In this document: positions 30,970 to 41,585 of the stretch, piece after piece | How positions within the stretch are numbered: the first letter of the stretch is position 1 | Layout of the letters: the number at the start of each line of letters is the position of its first letter | Source of the DNA: Pelagomonas calceolata | Lineage: Eukaryota > Sar > Pelagophyceae > Pelagomonadales > Pelagomonadaceae | DNA: 64,000 bases | Reading direction: 5' to 3' | Assembly (NCBI GenBank): GCA_918797485.1 | Contig: CAKKNE010000006.1 | Coordinates: 1,798,001-1,862,000 of the forward strand | The notes under the pieces: generated by a model | The model's database searches: none | Told to the model about the DNA's origin: nothing | Seen by the model: only the letters and a program-made list of their open reading frames with translations | Translations under genes and position numbers: made by a program

Positions 30970-33900
30970 ATGTGCTTTTCTCTAGAACGGGTTTCTCACG
31001 GGTCAGCGTCGCCCGAGCAGCTTGCACCCATGTCGTGGAGTATGGTTGCAGACGGGGATGCGCACTGTGAAATACGCTGGGAAATCGCTCACTCTCTTTT
31101 TGCGTCCGCCGACAACATCAGCGAGCTCCGAATCTCCGACATTCATAGCTGGCGTGACACGGTTTTTGAAGTTGTTGCGTATGTTATTGATCATTTCTAT
31201 TATACTGGTCGAAAGGTACTACACAGGTATGTGGCCATTGGGAAAATTGAATCAGTAACAGCCCTTGATGTAATTAGACAAGCGTCGTTAATAATTGGTC
31301 AATCCACTGAACTAGCAGAAGCGATAGTTGACGCAATTTGGCTACATGATGTACCTAATTGGTTCCATCTTGGTTTGAGATTCTTTCCCCCGTTTAGGTA
31401 CAAATCAGCGCAACTAAACTCAGGCCAGCACACTGTCATCTTGCGGCACTGGTGGAGGCTTTGCAAGCAGCTGGTGTTGTATCGTGTTCTTCAGCGCAGA
31501 GAAATTGAACTCGTCCCAATGAGGCAAGCCCAAGCTTGATCCAGGCTGACTAATTTTAAGAAGCATCTAGATGAAGAACTTTTGACTTCAGCAGGCCTAA
31601 CAAATTCTATTACGTTTTCAAAGCGCTTGAAAAAGTTGAATACGGACCAGGTATATCGACAACATAAGTATAACCTTCTACACGAAGAAAGTGAAGGCTA
31701 CTCCAAGGAACTGCAGCGTCACAACCAATTCAATCTGACGTCCCCCTTGCGTTCATCACCAATCAGATGCCATCACAGGTAACAGCGCTGCTTGTATCAG
31801 GGTCTATTACACGGCTTATTCTATATTCTACGCTTATTTTGTCATATTTGATTAGGTTGTCTCGGCTACAAATACAAGCGGCTCCAGCATATCTGCCAAA
31901 GTCACTTCAGGCTTTAATTGGGGGTTTTGACCTTGATCCAAATCGTGTAATGGACATGGTGCTTAGCTCGCTTCAGCACAGCTGTATGGCTTCTAGCACT
32001 ACATCGCCTACAATAAATGCGCTCCTCAAGTTACTGGAGCAGGTCAAGCTAGGTGCATCCCTGCCCCAAATTCTGGGCTTCAAGTTTCAAAACTGCAGAG
32101 CTAAGATGTTAACATCGCTCTGCCGACTCACTGCAACATTGCTCAGCGCTGGGGCCATAGCTGTAGACGCACTGCTGCCCCATTTAGCGCCATCAATGGA
32201 GAAGCTTGCCGAAACCACAAAAAGACACGCTAAAAAGATCGAGGACGCGTCTCGTCTTGCCGGTACTGTTTCTCTATCGCACTCCGCGGAGCAGGACGCG
32301 AGTCAAACCACAGCAGTATCGCGATGCCGCTATCCGGCAGAAGGCCTCTCCTTACCAATTGTTGGGATTATTGAGGCATTATTGTGGGACCGACGTTGGC
32401 TTCTTGTGCGACCACTTCTAAGTTGCCTGGAGGACACAGGTGCGCTGCCTGTCTGCGGTCAATCTCGATTGGCACTCTGTTCGATGCTAAAATTTGCTAT
32501 CTCTCCTCTGTATTGCAAGCTTACGCCAAATTATCTACAGTTTGCAACTCGTTGGCAACCGTCAGGAATTCCCTTAGTACACGTGGGCTCACAGCACCGA
32601 TGTCGCACTTTTGATGATATTGCATCGGTTCATCGTCTTTTTCAAGTGCTAGAGCCACTGTGTTGTCATCTCCACGTTGGTATAGCCTCTGATGCGTCAT
32701 TGGTGACCAAGCTTGCACGCATCATCAAATATCTGCTACGACCGCGGGATGCTCGAGGTGCGCATGAAGCAAAACGCTTGCTTGGATATGTCATACTGCC
32801 GGCTATGTCAATACTTTCGGTCAATCCTGGCTGCGTATGTGAGATTTGGGCTGCGACAAAGCAACTCCCTTGCTGTGAACGGCATTCGCTCTACTCAACC
32901 TGGCGCGGTCGCAGCCTTGAAAGAGAATCCGTGGGTACCAAGCACTTTGAAGTCGCAGAGGCAGAGTGTAAAGCTGGTTATCATGCTCGACAATCATTAA
33001 AGCGAGTGGCAAATGACAAAAAAAACTCCAAGCACGTTGGAAGGGCATTGGCAAAAGTAGCCCACTCAAATCCGCTGGTTGTCTTTCGTGTCATTCTCTC
33101 TCAAGTTGAATCTTACGGCAACATGATTCAGCCCATCGTTGAGTCGCTCGGTTTTGTGTCCCCCCTTGCATTGGATGTTCTTTCTTACATGCTATCGTCT
33201 CACCTTGCCGACACGTCACGTCATAAACTACAGAATGATGGCATAAATATTGCTCATTGGTTTCAGCACCTTTCTCATTTCACTGGTGTCTACTATCGCG
33301 CATTTCCCCAAACTGAGCTCCAGGCTCTCATTGAATTTCTCATGCTGCGTTTGGAGGACGGAGATTCTTTGTACCTTCTTGTTTTCAATGAGCTTCTCGC
33401 TCGAATGGGTGGTTGTGAGGTCTTAGAGGATCTATCTGATGCCCAAATTGGCGGTTTGGCAGGCGGCGAAACACTCCGCCGTGAAATGCTTGCTTTTAGT
33501 AAGGCTTCTAAGCGCGCCGTTTCAAAGCTTCAGGAAGCATTATGCACGCCCAGCACTGCCATTCCAATACTTGCACTTGTTGCCCAGCGCCACTTCGGCG
33601 TCAATAAAGTCTGTCTCTGCAGATCATGTGAATTCTTGCAGGCAGCGCGGGTACAGTCTCTTCAAAGGGAAGGTAAATCATGTAAAGCTGCTTGGGCAAC
33701 TCTTTGATCGATGTCAGATGGTCCTGGTTCAGCTCGTAGATTTCCTTTCGCGTTCTACAGCGCACAGCACCGTCACAGGCACAGGTAAGAAATGTCCGTA
33801 CTTTGAGCTGCTTCCTGATCTCTGTAAAATGTCCGTGCCGTACACTGTGTCGATGATTTTCTACTTCACACACGACATATACCTTCCCACCTCGTTTAGG

Positions 33901-35193
33901 CGTTGCACATTGAACCACAGATTGCGCTCCACGCGGCTAGACCACTAATAGCAGAAGCAGCTGGCGCTCACCGCAAAGAACCAAGAGCTAAAATTCCAAT
34001 TTCACCCGACTCAGGGAGCTCTCTATGCAAATGGGAGCCAGGTGGTAAAGCTTTGCGCTCATCACTACCTGCACGGGATTGTGGTGCATTGAGCAGCGAA
34101 CTATACCTTGTTTTCTGGTCTCTATCGCTATATGACATTACAGTGCCCACGCGAGAATATGATGCGCAAATAGCCTTAATCCGCTCTAAGATCAATGTGG
34201 CACATCGTGAGTTTCTAGAGCCAGACAGACGGAAAAAAGAGATGGCACGCTGCCTCAACACCATAAACTCGCTTGTGGCCGAGCTGGAATTCCAGAAGCA
34301 TCATTACCAGCAGATCATGACTGATCTTGAGGCACAGCGTAATAGTCTACTTGGTACTATCGTCCTCACCTGTGTGAAAATACGTCCATAGATTATATGC
34401 TGCTTTTAAACTAGTTATGTTGACTACTGAGGTGCCATGGTAGGTGGAGGATCAACGCCGCTCGATTTCAGAAGCACTACTTGAGAATTGCATCATGCCA
34501 CGTGTTACGATCACACCAGAAGATGCACTTTTCTGTGCAATTTTTTTCAAGCAACTTCATTCTCTCGAGACAACCAACTTCAGTAGCCTCCAATATTATG
34601 ATCGGGTAGTCAAAGATGTTTTTCCTGTAATCTATTGTGCGACAGATCAGGAAGCTCGTTGCCTTGGAATTTTTCTTCGTGCAACTTTTGAACCCCTCAC
34701 GCATTGGCGCTTCGATAGACGTCGCTATGATATGGAAGCAGGATCAAAACTTGGATTTTCTGTTGCCATTGGTTCTGCTTCTAGGTGTACATATGAACAA
34801 TATTGCACTGTGTTTACCAAGTGGCATGATAAGATAACTAAAGTTGCCCTTCACTCGCTTAGCCACTACAAGGATCATGGCCGTGCCTGTCTCCTTGTGC
34901 TAATAAAACTAATTGGCGTCTATCCAATCTACAAGCACGTATCTACCCAGCTTTTGGGTCTTTTAGAGGCTATTCAAGTTCAAGAGGACATGAAGGATGT
35001 CCAGGCGATGGCCAAGCGTTACTGCACACTTCTTAAGAAGTCGGAGGATACACTGGTGGAAGAATCTCTCCTACAACGTGATATTCTTGGCTCTAAAGCT
35101 CAAGTTCCAGCCCCTGGCACCAAACGCCAGGCTAGTGCTGCCAATAAGCAACGGCGAAGTCCAAAAGTTAGCTTGGCACGAGACCAAGAATAA
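30970..35193 (+). CDS. THOC2: THO complex subunit 2 (THOC2) homologue
   Basis: Six exons, approximately 30970-31512, 31561-31778, 31856-33608, 33646-33846, 33900-34373 and 34444-35193; introns about 48, 77, 37, 53 and 70 nt. Roughly 1310 residues. Family landmarks in order: YRQHKYNLLHEESEGYSK, LIGGFDLDPNRVMDMVL, ILGFKFQN, HVKLLGQLFDRC, EPQIALHAARPLI, YLVFWSLSLYDITVPTREYD, RRKKEMARC, NCIMPRVTITPEDALFCAIFF and TKWHDKITKVALHSL. THOC2 is the scaffold of the THO/TREX complex that couples transcription to mRNA export in the nucleus. The long charged C-terminal tail of the animal protein is absent. The start is uncertain, and the last two donors have alternatives (33835; 34362) that change only a few residues. 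Confidence 0.88.
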
Positions 35194-36046
35194 CCTAGTG
35201 CCCAATGTTTCTGAGTGAACGACCCGCCTAGTTATAGATACGGCAATTTGGAGCCAGGGCAGGTTACCGTGGAGTGGTCCACACCATTTCCCTGCCGGGG
35301 GCCTGCTCCGCAGGGGTGCCAAATCCGACGTGGGGGGCGGTGGTTCGGGTTTAGACTTTTTGATAGAACTTTTTGATTCTTATATTGATTTCGGGTTTTG
35401 GGGGAACCTTGGCTAAGTAGCCTAACTACTCGAGGGACTAGACTAGGCGAGGGACTAGACTAGGCGTAGGCACGTCCCCGAAGGGGACGTGCAGGGAGGA
35501 AAAACCCGTACGTAAGATGGTTTAATCGATTGTTCAAGGGGGACCTCTGGCTCAAGTTGGCCCCGGCCGAGACGGTTAGAATTCGGGGTTCGGTGAACCA
35601 CCCGTCACTAAATGTTAACGTACTAGTAACCGGGCCCAACCTGAACTAATCTATCATATGATATCGTTACCGTCCGTTCTAACCGCCCGCTAATTAGAAA
35701 GTGGTGGCTACGACGGAGCCGAACGCCAGACTACTAGCGTAGCGGCAAATTTCGCCTTACTGATAGGGCAAAAGACCGGCGCCCGGTCGTCTTTAACCTC
35801 CGCCGATAGCGCATTAGTGAGTGGCGAGGCAAATAAAAAAAATGGTAGGCCAAGACACGGTACTCCGCGTCACAAAACGGCCCCATATTGCGACCTTCCT
35901 ATCAATTGAAAATTTCCTCAATTTTTGGTTCCGCCCTTTCCCTTTTATTTCGTGCGTGTTTATTACTTTTGATGATGATCAAATGTAGAAGCGTATCATT
36001 TTATTCGTGGGCATTGTCAGGATAATTCAACATCACCACTACTCTC
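35194..36046. other. Intergenic after THOC2
   Basis: Contains a 17-bp direct repeat GAGGGACTAGACTAGGC (about 35432-35465) and a 10-bp hairpin (35470-35492). No gene supported. Confidence 0.6.
35470..35492. terminator. Stem-loop, 10-bp perfect stem
   Basis: GCACGTCCCC and GGGGACGTGC pair around a GAA loop, about 280 bases past the THOC2 stop. In a eukaryote this need not be a terminator; it is recorded as a structured element. Confidence 0.3.
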
Positions 36047-36049
36047 TAG

Positions 36050-36340
36050 GGGGCGCTTAGGGGGCGCTTAGAGCCGGTCGGCTCTGAACTAAATGACGAA
36101 GTGGGTGATGCATCACGGTTTGTTTTAACACTGCTCAATTTTGCAGAAAGGTCGCCCAATGATCGAAAAACCGCAATAGATACGTGGCTGCCAGAAGAAT
36201 ATACCGCTCTGTGCAGGCTAGTCCTCACCAACACACACGCAAAAACTCCAGTCAGCTGTCCCAAACTTAGTCCAGTGGATTTTGTAGTAATCCATGGGCC
36301 GAACAACCATACGAGGCCTAATGTGCACGCAACTAGCTAA
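36050..36340 (+). CDS. Possible small or terminal exon, unknown product
   Basis: An open frame of about 96 codons follows a TCTCTAG acceptor-like site and ends at 36340, overlapping the 3' end of the convergent glycosyltransferase gene by 8 bases. Its sequence looks protein-like (FVLTLLNFAERSPNDRKTAI, TWLPEEYTALCRLVLTN) with balanced composition, but I recognise no family. It could be the last exon of an unseen gene, a fragment, or chance; an antisense frame of 86 codons (36306-36046) covers the same DNA. A 14-bp direct duplication GGGGGCGCTTA(G) sits at its 5' end. Confidence 0.25.
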   Translation, partial: GALRGRLEPVGSELNDEVGDASRFVLTLLNFAERSPNDRKTAIDTWLPEEYTALCRLVLTNTHAKTPVSCPKLSPVDFVVIHGPNNHTRPNVHATS

Positions 36341-37733
36341 ATGCACGCAAGTTTTCTCTTAAAACGTCAACTTTTCTTGTAGGCGGGGCTTTGACCTCGG
36401 CGATAATGGTGCAATGATCAACTGAGTACCTTGCAAGCGATTTATGGTCTGAGCAACGCTGTGACGTTGCAAAATGACCACCTCCTGGACAAGTTCGACA
36501 ACAGGAAGGCCCAATGAAGTGCCCGGCATCGCGCTTGGTATCAAGATGAGGTAAAAGGAGATCAAAACATTTGTCAAAAACTGACGTGGGCATTTTATTC
36601 TCCGCTCTGAGAAAGCTTGACCACCAAATGAAGTCGCAATGCTGGCGTATCCCTGGGTCATTAGTGGCCTTTGTTTGTGCACCGGGTACCCAAGGCTTCG
36701 GACCGGGGGCATTGTAGTGAACCAAGGGCAGGTCTGAGTAGGTGAGAGATACATAGGAATTGATTTTGAGTGCAAAGTAATACCACATCAATCCTTGACC
36801 GGTGCCTGACCCAGCAAGGTCCCAGGTACGCTCTGTTTTACCCAAAACACTGCGGCACATTTTTTTATGTTGAGGCCTGTTCGGTGCATCGTAGGTACCA
36901 GAATTCCAGAGTTTTTTAAGGTCGTTGGTGATTCTGCCCCAGTTGTCAAAACCGAAACTGGCGAAGGGGTCTCTTGAGCTCCTGCACGGGCAATTGTTCC
37001 GTAGGGCAATATTATTAAGATGCCTCAGTCGTCGCTTTCCATTACTGCCCCCGGGCCGAACGATAAAAAAGCCACTATTCACCGGAGCTGTGCATGTTCG
37101 GTAGCCGACGAGCTCAGTTGACCTCGTGGATAGTGCCAGGATGTCGGAGAGTGGCCCAACAACTACAATGTCCAGGTCGACAAACATGACCTTGTCGTAG
37201 GTGCCCAGGGTATAAACGGCAAGTTTCATGTAGTTTAAGTTGCGCTTCATGAACGGGTATGTATTGCTTAACAAAAGTGGTACTAGGTCCATCGCCCTGA
37301 TTCGTAGTCCCTTGACGTCCATAAGCGCAGCGAGCTCCTTGGCATGATCATCATGTTCAGATAGCCATCCTGGCCGTGCACTCCGCCACGAGTTTAGGTC
37401 TAACGGCGTGCTAGTACCCAAAGGACCCATCATCACAACTGCATCACCATAAAAGCCCCCGGGAGTCCGAGCACTATTGATCATGGTTAGTGCTGCACAC
37501 GCCGATTGTTGAATGAATTTGCTATCGATGGCCTTATGGCCACTCACCACCAGAGCCGCTAGCGCCACACTCTCACTGCCATTTTTAATAAACTCCTGTT
37601 CCACTTGCTTTACTCTAATGGTCATATTGTGAATATTATGATCTATGTCCTCAGCTATTGACTTCCCTAATCGCGCCATCAAGCAAGCCCATACGTAGAG
37701 TACATTTAGTGGCTTCACAAGTTTTGAGCTCAT
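36333..37733 (-). CDS. GT8-type glycosyltransferase, glycogenin-like
   Basis: Intron-free, 466 residues. A short hydrophobic segment near the N terminus (NVLYVWACLMA, residues 10-20) may anchor it in the ER/Golgi membrane. The GT8 nucleotide-sugar domain is visible: AALVVSGHKAI strand, LLLSNTYPFMKRNLNYMKLAVYTL, then YDKVMFVDLDIVVVGPLSDI with the metal-binding DxD at Asp186-Asp188, and VNSGFFIVRP, the second conserved block. A C-terminal LVHYNAPGPKPW matches the HF/HY-G-KPW motif of the family. GT8 enzymes move a sugar from UDP-sugar, with Mn2+; the acceptor cannot be told from sequence. It could act in glycan or wall synthesis rather than in glycogen priming. A GGTACC cluster begins 76 bases upstream of its ATG. 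Confidence 0.85.
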   Translation of the reverse strand: MSSKLVKPLNVLYVWACLMARLGKSIAEDIDHNIHNMTIRVKQVEQEFIKNGSESVALAALVVSGHKAIDSKFIQQSACAALTMINSARTPGGFYGDAVVMMGPLGTSTPLDLNSWRSARPGWLSEHDDHAKELAALMDVKGLRIRAMDLVPLLLSNTYPFMKRNLNYMKLAVYTLGTYDKVMFVDLDIVVVGPLSDILALSTRSTELVGYRTCTAPVNSGFFIVRPGGSNGKRRLRHLNNIALRNNCPCRSSRDPFASFGFDNWGRITNDLKKLWNSGTYDAPNRPQHKKMCRSVLGKTERTWDLAGSGTGQGLMWYYFALKINSYVSLTYSDLPLVHYNAPGPKPWVPGAQTKATNDPGIRQHCDFIWWSSFLRAENKMPTSVFDKCFDLLLPHLDTKRDAGHFIGPSCCRTCPGGGHFATSQRCSDHKSLARYSVDHCTIIAEVKAPPTRKVDVLRENLRAFS

Positions 37734-37808
37734 GAAAATTTACATTTACAACCAATACGGGCACCTGACACCACTACTTGCAAACTTGCAAGCAATCTGC
37801 AGCCTGAT

Positions 37809-37934
37809 GTACCGTAGTACTACGGTACCACCTACCGCAGTACGGTACTTGCTGGTACGGTACCGCAGTAGGTACCAAGTATGCATCTTAAGGTACCTAC
37901 GGTACCGTAGATAGCCTGAGGTACCTACGGTACT
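37809..37934. promoter_or_regulatory. GGTACC cluster upstream of glycosyltransferase
   Basis: The longest cluster: about 125 bases of overlapping GTACCGTAGTAC, GGTACCACCTACCGCAGTAC, GGTACCTACGGTACCGTAG and similar words on both strands, 76-201 bases upstream of the ATG at 37733. Candidate promoter element. Confidence 0.5.
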
Positions 37935-38063
37935 GGACAAGCTCGTAATATTAGGGCCCGACGATGATAATAATCAGATATTTTGTTGAAGTAGAGGACT
38001 TCTGTGTAGAGGAACTGTAGTACGAGTCCGATCAATGATTCATCTCCAACTTGAAGTCCGCAG

Positions 38064-38306
38064 CATGAAGAACTTGAACACCAAGAAGAACTAAGAGACA
38101 CACTATCAGGCCTTGCTCCAAGAGCTCAAGACCCTGATGAAGATGAAGCATACACACCTATTCAATACGAAGAACGATCTTGGGATACATTTGAACGAAA
38201 TCCATTGAGATCCATGTACGGTCACGGCCCGGGTCTAGCAGATGACAAGGTTCGGAATCTTGCGACTGCCATCACATCGGCGCCGGTTCTCAAGACGAAA
38301 ATGTAG
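38064..38306 (+). pseudogene. Orphan exon-like fragment
   Basis: An open frame without its own ATG starts after a CCGCAG acceptor-like site and runs 80 codons to a stop. It reads like protein: an acidic start (HEELEHQEELRD), DEDEAYTPIQYEERSWD, then RSMYGHGPGLADDKVRNLA. Codon composition resembles the genes here, not the GC-rich spacers. I recognise no family. It may be the last exon of a broken or unrecognised gene, or a transposon protein remnant. Confidence 0.3.
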
Positions 38307-38471
38307 ACAATATGGGGCTGCAATGGGTACTAGGGTATATTCTCCGCAGAAAACCCCCACTCCTGAAGGGCCACCCACTGGCAAGTCCACTGGCACTCAG
38401 TGACTAAGTCAGTGACTCAAACCTACTACTAGTGTCAACTAACACCTACTACTGAGGCGCGTGTAACTAAT

Positions 38472-41459
38472 TCAAAGTTCGCTGTGCGGACCTCCCACAG
38501 ACTTAGTAGGTTTTTGTTTTTGAGCTTCATAGGCCACTCGAAGCTGAGTGTAACGCCATGCTTGCGCAGAAGCCTTATTATCTGCTGCCTTTTTTAATTC
38601 CTCGAGATCACGCATGTACTGGACTGTTGTATGCGCAGAAAGCTCAGCCACAACGCACTCCTTAACCTCACGGTCTAGGCGCATCTCATAGTCACGTAGC
38701 TTAAGCTTCGATTGCACAAGCTCATTCCTCAGGGTGTGTATGTTTAAGTCATTTATATTTTCAAGGAAGCTTTGATGAAGAGGGTCAGGGGTAGCCCGTG
38801 CTGTCGCTGAGCACGTTTGTTCGAGTGACTTGGCCTTCGATGGCAGTCCCCTTGTGCCAGCATCAAATTCAATATCAGTCTCATTTCTGTACCTTGAATT
38901 CTTCTCCCTCGACTGACTCCATTCCCCCTTCCGCATTGAACGGAATGTTGCAGGCAGCCGTGTGAGGATCAGGTGTTTGGTTGACAGCGGAAGGTCATTA
39001 GGCGGGATGGCTGGAGCTGCAACATTAGTACCGAGCTGATGAAGTGGATATTTGCCCTGACGGACACGACGCAGAACTCTAGAATGGTGCTCGACAGCAT
39101 TCCATAGGACAAGGAGCTCACGATCGGCTGTCTCAAGTTGTGCATTCATGTTTGTGCGGTAAAGATTGAGCTGCGAAATAAATCGCGCTGAATCACGGTC
39201 CTTTTTGTTGAGCCAATACTCATACTGCATCTTGAGGTTGCCAATGGACGTCTCAGAGCCTGCGCAACGGCCTTCAGCGCGCTGCACAGCATCACGTGCT
39301 GCAGTTACCCTGCGAGACATGTCTACGACCGGATTCGGTGGCAACTTACTGCAAGTACCAACATCAGCTAGCTTCATGGGAGTAATATCATTAATAATAG
39401 CATCTTTCTCCTGGACCAGAGCCTGAAGTTGCTGCGCATGGATCTCTTCTTGTACCCGGAGCTGCTCTCCCATTTGGTTAGCCACAGAAATGATACTATT
39501 TTTGGAATCGCTTTCAAGTCGCTGTGCGCCAAGAGTCACCGACGTAATTTGGCGCTTCCCAAGGTCAATCTCTTTTCGAAGTATCTCTAATTCACACCGT
39601 GTCGACTCTAGTTTTCGTTTGAGGACCAAAAACTCGTCCTCGCGCTCAACAAGGGGGGTAATTAGTGCCTGCGGTAGGTCTTGCGGGCTAGGAAACCCCA
39701 TTGCCTTCGCAATGCGGGCAGCAATTGTGTTCAAGACGGCTGAACGTCTGTTGGGATGGTTGTTGCTAGAATTCTTTGGCTGGTCAGCTTCACTATAATA
39801 ACGAACAAATGCTCCAGGCAACGTACCTTCGAGTAGGCGACCATCACTTAGGCGGACACCTCCAGTTGACTCGTCTATTACTGCCCCTGGGATGCCAACA
39901 GCACGCATGGCGGCGAGTACTGCACCTGAGACGACTGCCTGTATCTGAGCCGGGCTATAGTCGTGAGTAGGAGATTCAACTGAGCCGGTGCCGCCACACT
40001 CCGCTATCTCCTCTAAATTCAGACCTGCTTGCGCCAGACGCTGCTTAAGCTTCCGTGTAAACTCTTTCAACCGCTCGATCTCCGCCCTCAACCGCACGAT
40101 CTGCTCGTCTTTGGCCTTGTTACTCTGAAAATCTGTTTCGCCCAAGCGGTGAACGCGGGGATTGTTGGCCACCTTTCGGCATCTATTAGCAAATTGCAGC
40201 GTTGAGAGACATTCTTCAGCATGAGATCGAGTTGGTCGAATCGTGGCTAGTACCGAAGTGTAGCTGTCCCCGCCAAGCGCATTCTGAAGCAGGCGTGTTA
40301 GCTTTGAGTCTCGGTATGGGACATGTGCACCCGCCTGCGCCGGGTCTAGCGATACTATAACTTTGCCCAGTGCTGTAAGCGACTTATTAATATGAAGTGC
40401 TTCTTCCATGCGAATGCCGGAGGAGTCCGACTTCTTGAGGCGCTCTGAGCCGGCAAGATCAACTAGATGGAGCTTACCGGCAAGAGCATCGTTAGTTTCT
40501 GCACATTTCATCGCCACTTCAATTGTAAACACGGTGTGACTTCGTGAACTTGTATCATTCATACTTGTCGATTCTGTGGCCCGGAGGCGAAGCCCACGAT
40601 CAATGACCAGGAGCACCTCAGCTGAATTCTTCACAGGGATCTTTGCGAGGCTCTTGACAAAAACATTTCCATCCTTGTCCTCACGAATCTCTTCCTTAAG
40701 CTCATACCAGTGTCCTTTTGTTTTCTCGTGGATCATGTCAGGCATCGGAGTTACTGGTTGAACTGTGTTTGTCGAAGGGACTGATGACCCACGCATGCCG
40801 AGCCCAAATGTCTCCCCACGTTGCTTTGCTGCGCCCTGGTAGATCGCCGATGTCTTCTCAGTTGATGGACCGCGACTCATCGAGAGCCGTGTCGAATTTG
40901 ACAGGGATGCCTTGCCAAGGTCGCGGAGCGTATCACAGTATACTTCGAGAAACGAGACTTTAACTTCACTTTTGGTTCCTCCCGAAGACTCGAGGCAAGT
41001 GAAGAGGTAGTCGACAGCCCTTGGAATCAGGCCATGCATCTTGTGATCGCTGCGATCCTGGCCGCCTCGAGGAAAAAACATGGTGTGTGTCTTACCCGAA
41101 CCCGTTTGACCGTAGGCAAAACAGCAGGCGTTATACCCTTTAAGGATGTGATCCACTTGTTCACGACAGACTGTCTCAAATATTGTTGTTTGTTTCTCAT
41201 CGCACCAGAACACATTGTCAAACTGAAACACGTTTCCCCCGACACCCCCCCACTGCTCATGCTCTCCGTCTTCATTTCGCGTGCGCCTCCATTGTTTCAT
41301 GGAGAGCTTCCGCACACGCCCCCCTGGCTCAGGTGCGCCAAGTTCGAACAGTTCTTCTGCAGGTTCGTCTTGTGGCTCTGCCGGCCGTGCGCGCACGAAG
41401 ACCTTGACGTTTGCATTTTCACTTACCTTGGTGTAGTCCGCCACTACCTGATGTGCCAT
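38472..41459 (-). CDS. Kinesin, N-terminal motor, unclassified family
   Basis: Intron-free. The ATG at 41459 gives MAHQVVADYTK before the motor (995 residues); an in-frame ATG at 41501 would add 14. Motor landmarks: VKVFVRARP (first strand), P-loop AYGQTGSGKTHTM (about 115-127), switch I NDTSSRSHTVF, switch II LVDLAGSERL, HINKSLTALGKVI, YRDSKLTRLLQNALGGDS and the neck start LQFANRCRKV. Two inserts enlarge the motor: one after RKLSMKQWRR and one of about 70 residues around KASLSNSTRLSM. Coiled coils follow (ERLKEFTRKLKQRL, EFLVLKRKLESTRCELEILR and near the C terminus). It would walk toward microtubule plus ends. Family is uncertain; a flagellar or cytoplasmic role cannot be chosen. Divergent from Aquarius, with a GGTACC cluster 64 bases upstream. 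Confidence 0.88.
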   Translation of the reverse strand: MAHQVVADYTKVSENANVKVFVRARPAEPQDEPAEELFELGAPEPGGRVRKLSMKQWRRTRNEDGEHEQWGGVGGNVFQFDNVFWCDEKQTTIFETVCREQVDHILKGYNACCFAYGQTGSGKTHTMFFPRGGQDRSDHKMHGLIPRAVDYLFTCLESSGGTKSEVKVSFLEVYCDTLRDLGKASLSNSTRLSMSRGPSTEKTSAIYQGAAKQRGETFGLGMRGSSVPSTNTVQPVTPMPDMIHEKTKGHWYELKEEIREDKDGNVFVKSLAKIPVKNSAEVLLVIDRGLRLRATESTSMNDTSSRSHTVFTIEVAMKCAETNDALAGKLHLVDLAGSERLKKSDSSGIRMEEALHINKSLTALGKVIVSLDPAQAGAHVPYRDSKLTRLLQNALGGDSYTSVLATIRPTRSHAEECLSTLQFANRCRKVANNPRVHRLGETDFQSNKAKDEQIVRLRAEIERLKEFTRKLKQRLAQAGLNLEEIAECGGTGSVESPTHDYSPAQIQAVVSGAVLAAMRAVGIPGAVIDESTGGVRLSDGRLLEGTLPGAFVRYYSEADQPKNSSNNHPNRRSAVLNTIAARIAKAMGFPSPQDLPQALITPLVEREDEFLVLKRKLESTRCELEILRKEIDLGKRQITSVTLGAQRLESDSKNSIISVANQMGEQLRVQEEIHAQQLQALVQEKDAIINDITPMKLADVGTCSKLPPNPVVDMSRRVTAARDAVQRAEGRCAGSETSIGNLKMQYEYWLNKKDRDSARFISQLNLYRTNMNAQLETADRELLVLWNAVEHHSRVLRRVRQGKYPLHQLGTNVAAPAIPPNDLPLSTKHLILTRLPATFRSMRKGEWSQSREKNSRYRNETDIEFDAGTRGLPSKAKSLEQTCSATARATPDPLHQSFLENINDLNIHTLRNELVQSKLKLRDYEMRLDREVKECVVAELSAHTTVQYMRDLEELKKAADNKASAQAWRYTQLRVAYEAQKQKPTKSVGGPHSEL

Positions 41460-41522
41460 GGTGACAAATCCAAACAGGTAATAATTAATTTTCGAGTGCA
41501 ACGCTATTCGAATGTATCAGCT

Positions 41523-41585
41523 GTACCTACTGCGGTACGGCGACGGTACCGTGGGTCGGTACCTACGGTACCTACGAGGTAGGTG
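41523..41585. promoter_or_regulatory. GGTACC cluster upstream of kinesin gene
   Basis: GTACCTACTGCGGTAC, CGGTACCGTGGG and GGTACCTACGGTACCTACG within 63 bases, 64 bases upstream of the kinesin ATG at 41459. Candidate promoter element. Confidence 0.5.

Noticed and set aside
41403-41426. 24-nt intron with a GTAAGT donor near the kinesin start
   Set aside because: The DNA codes for SENANVKV, which fits the first strand of the motor, and it stays in frame, so it is coding.
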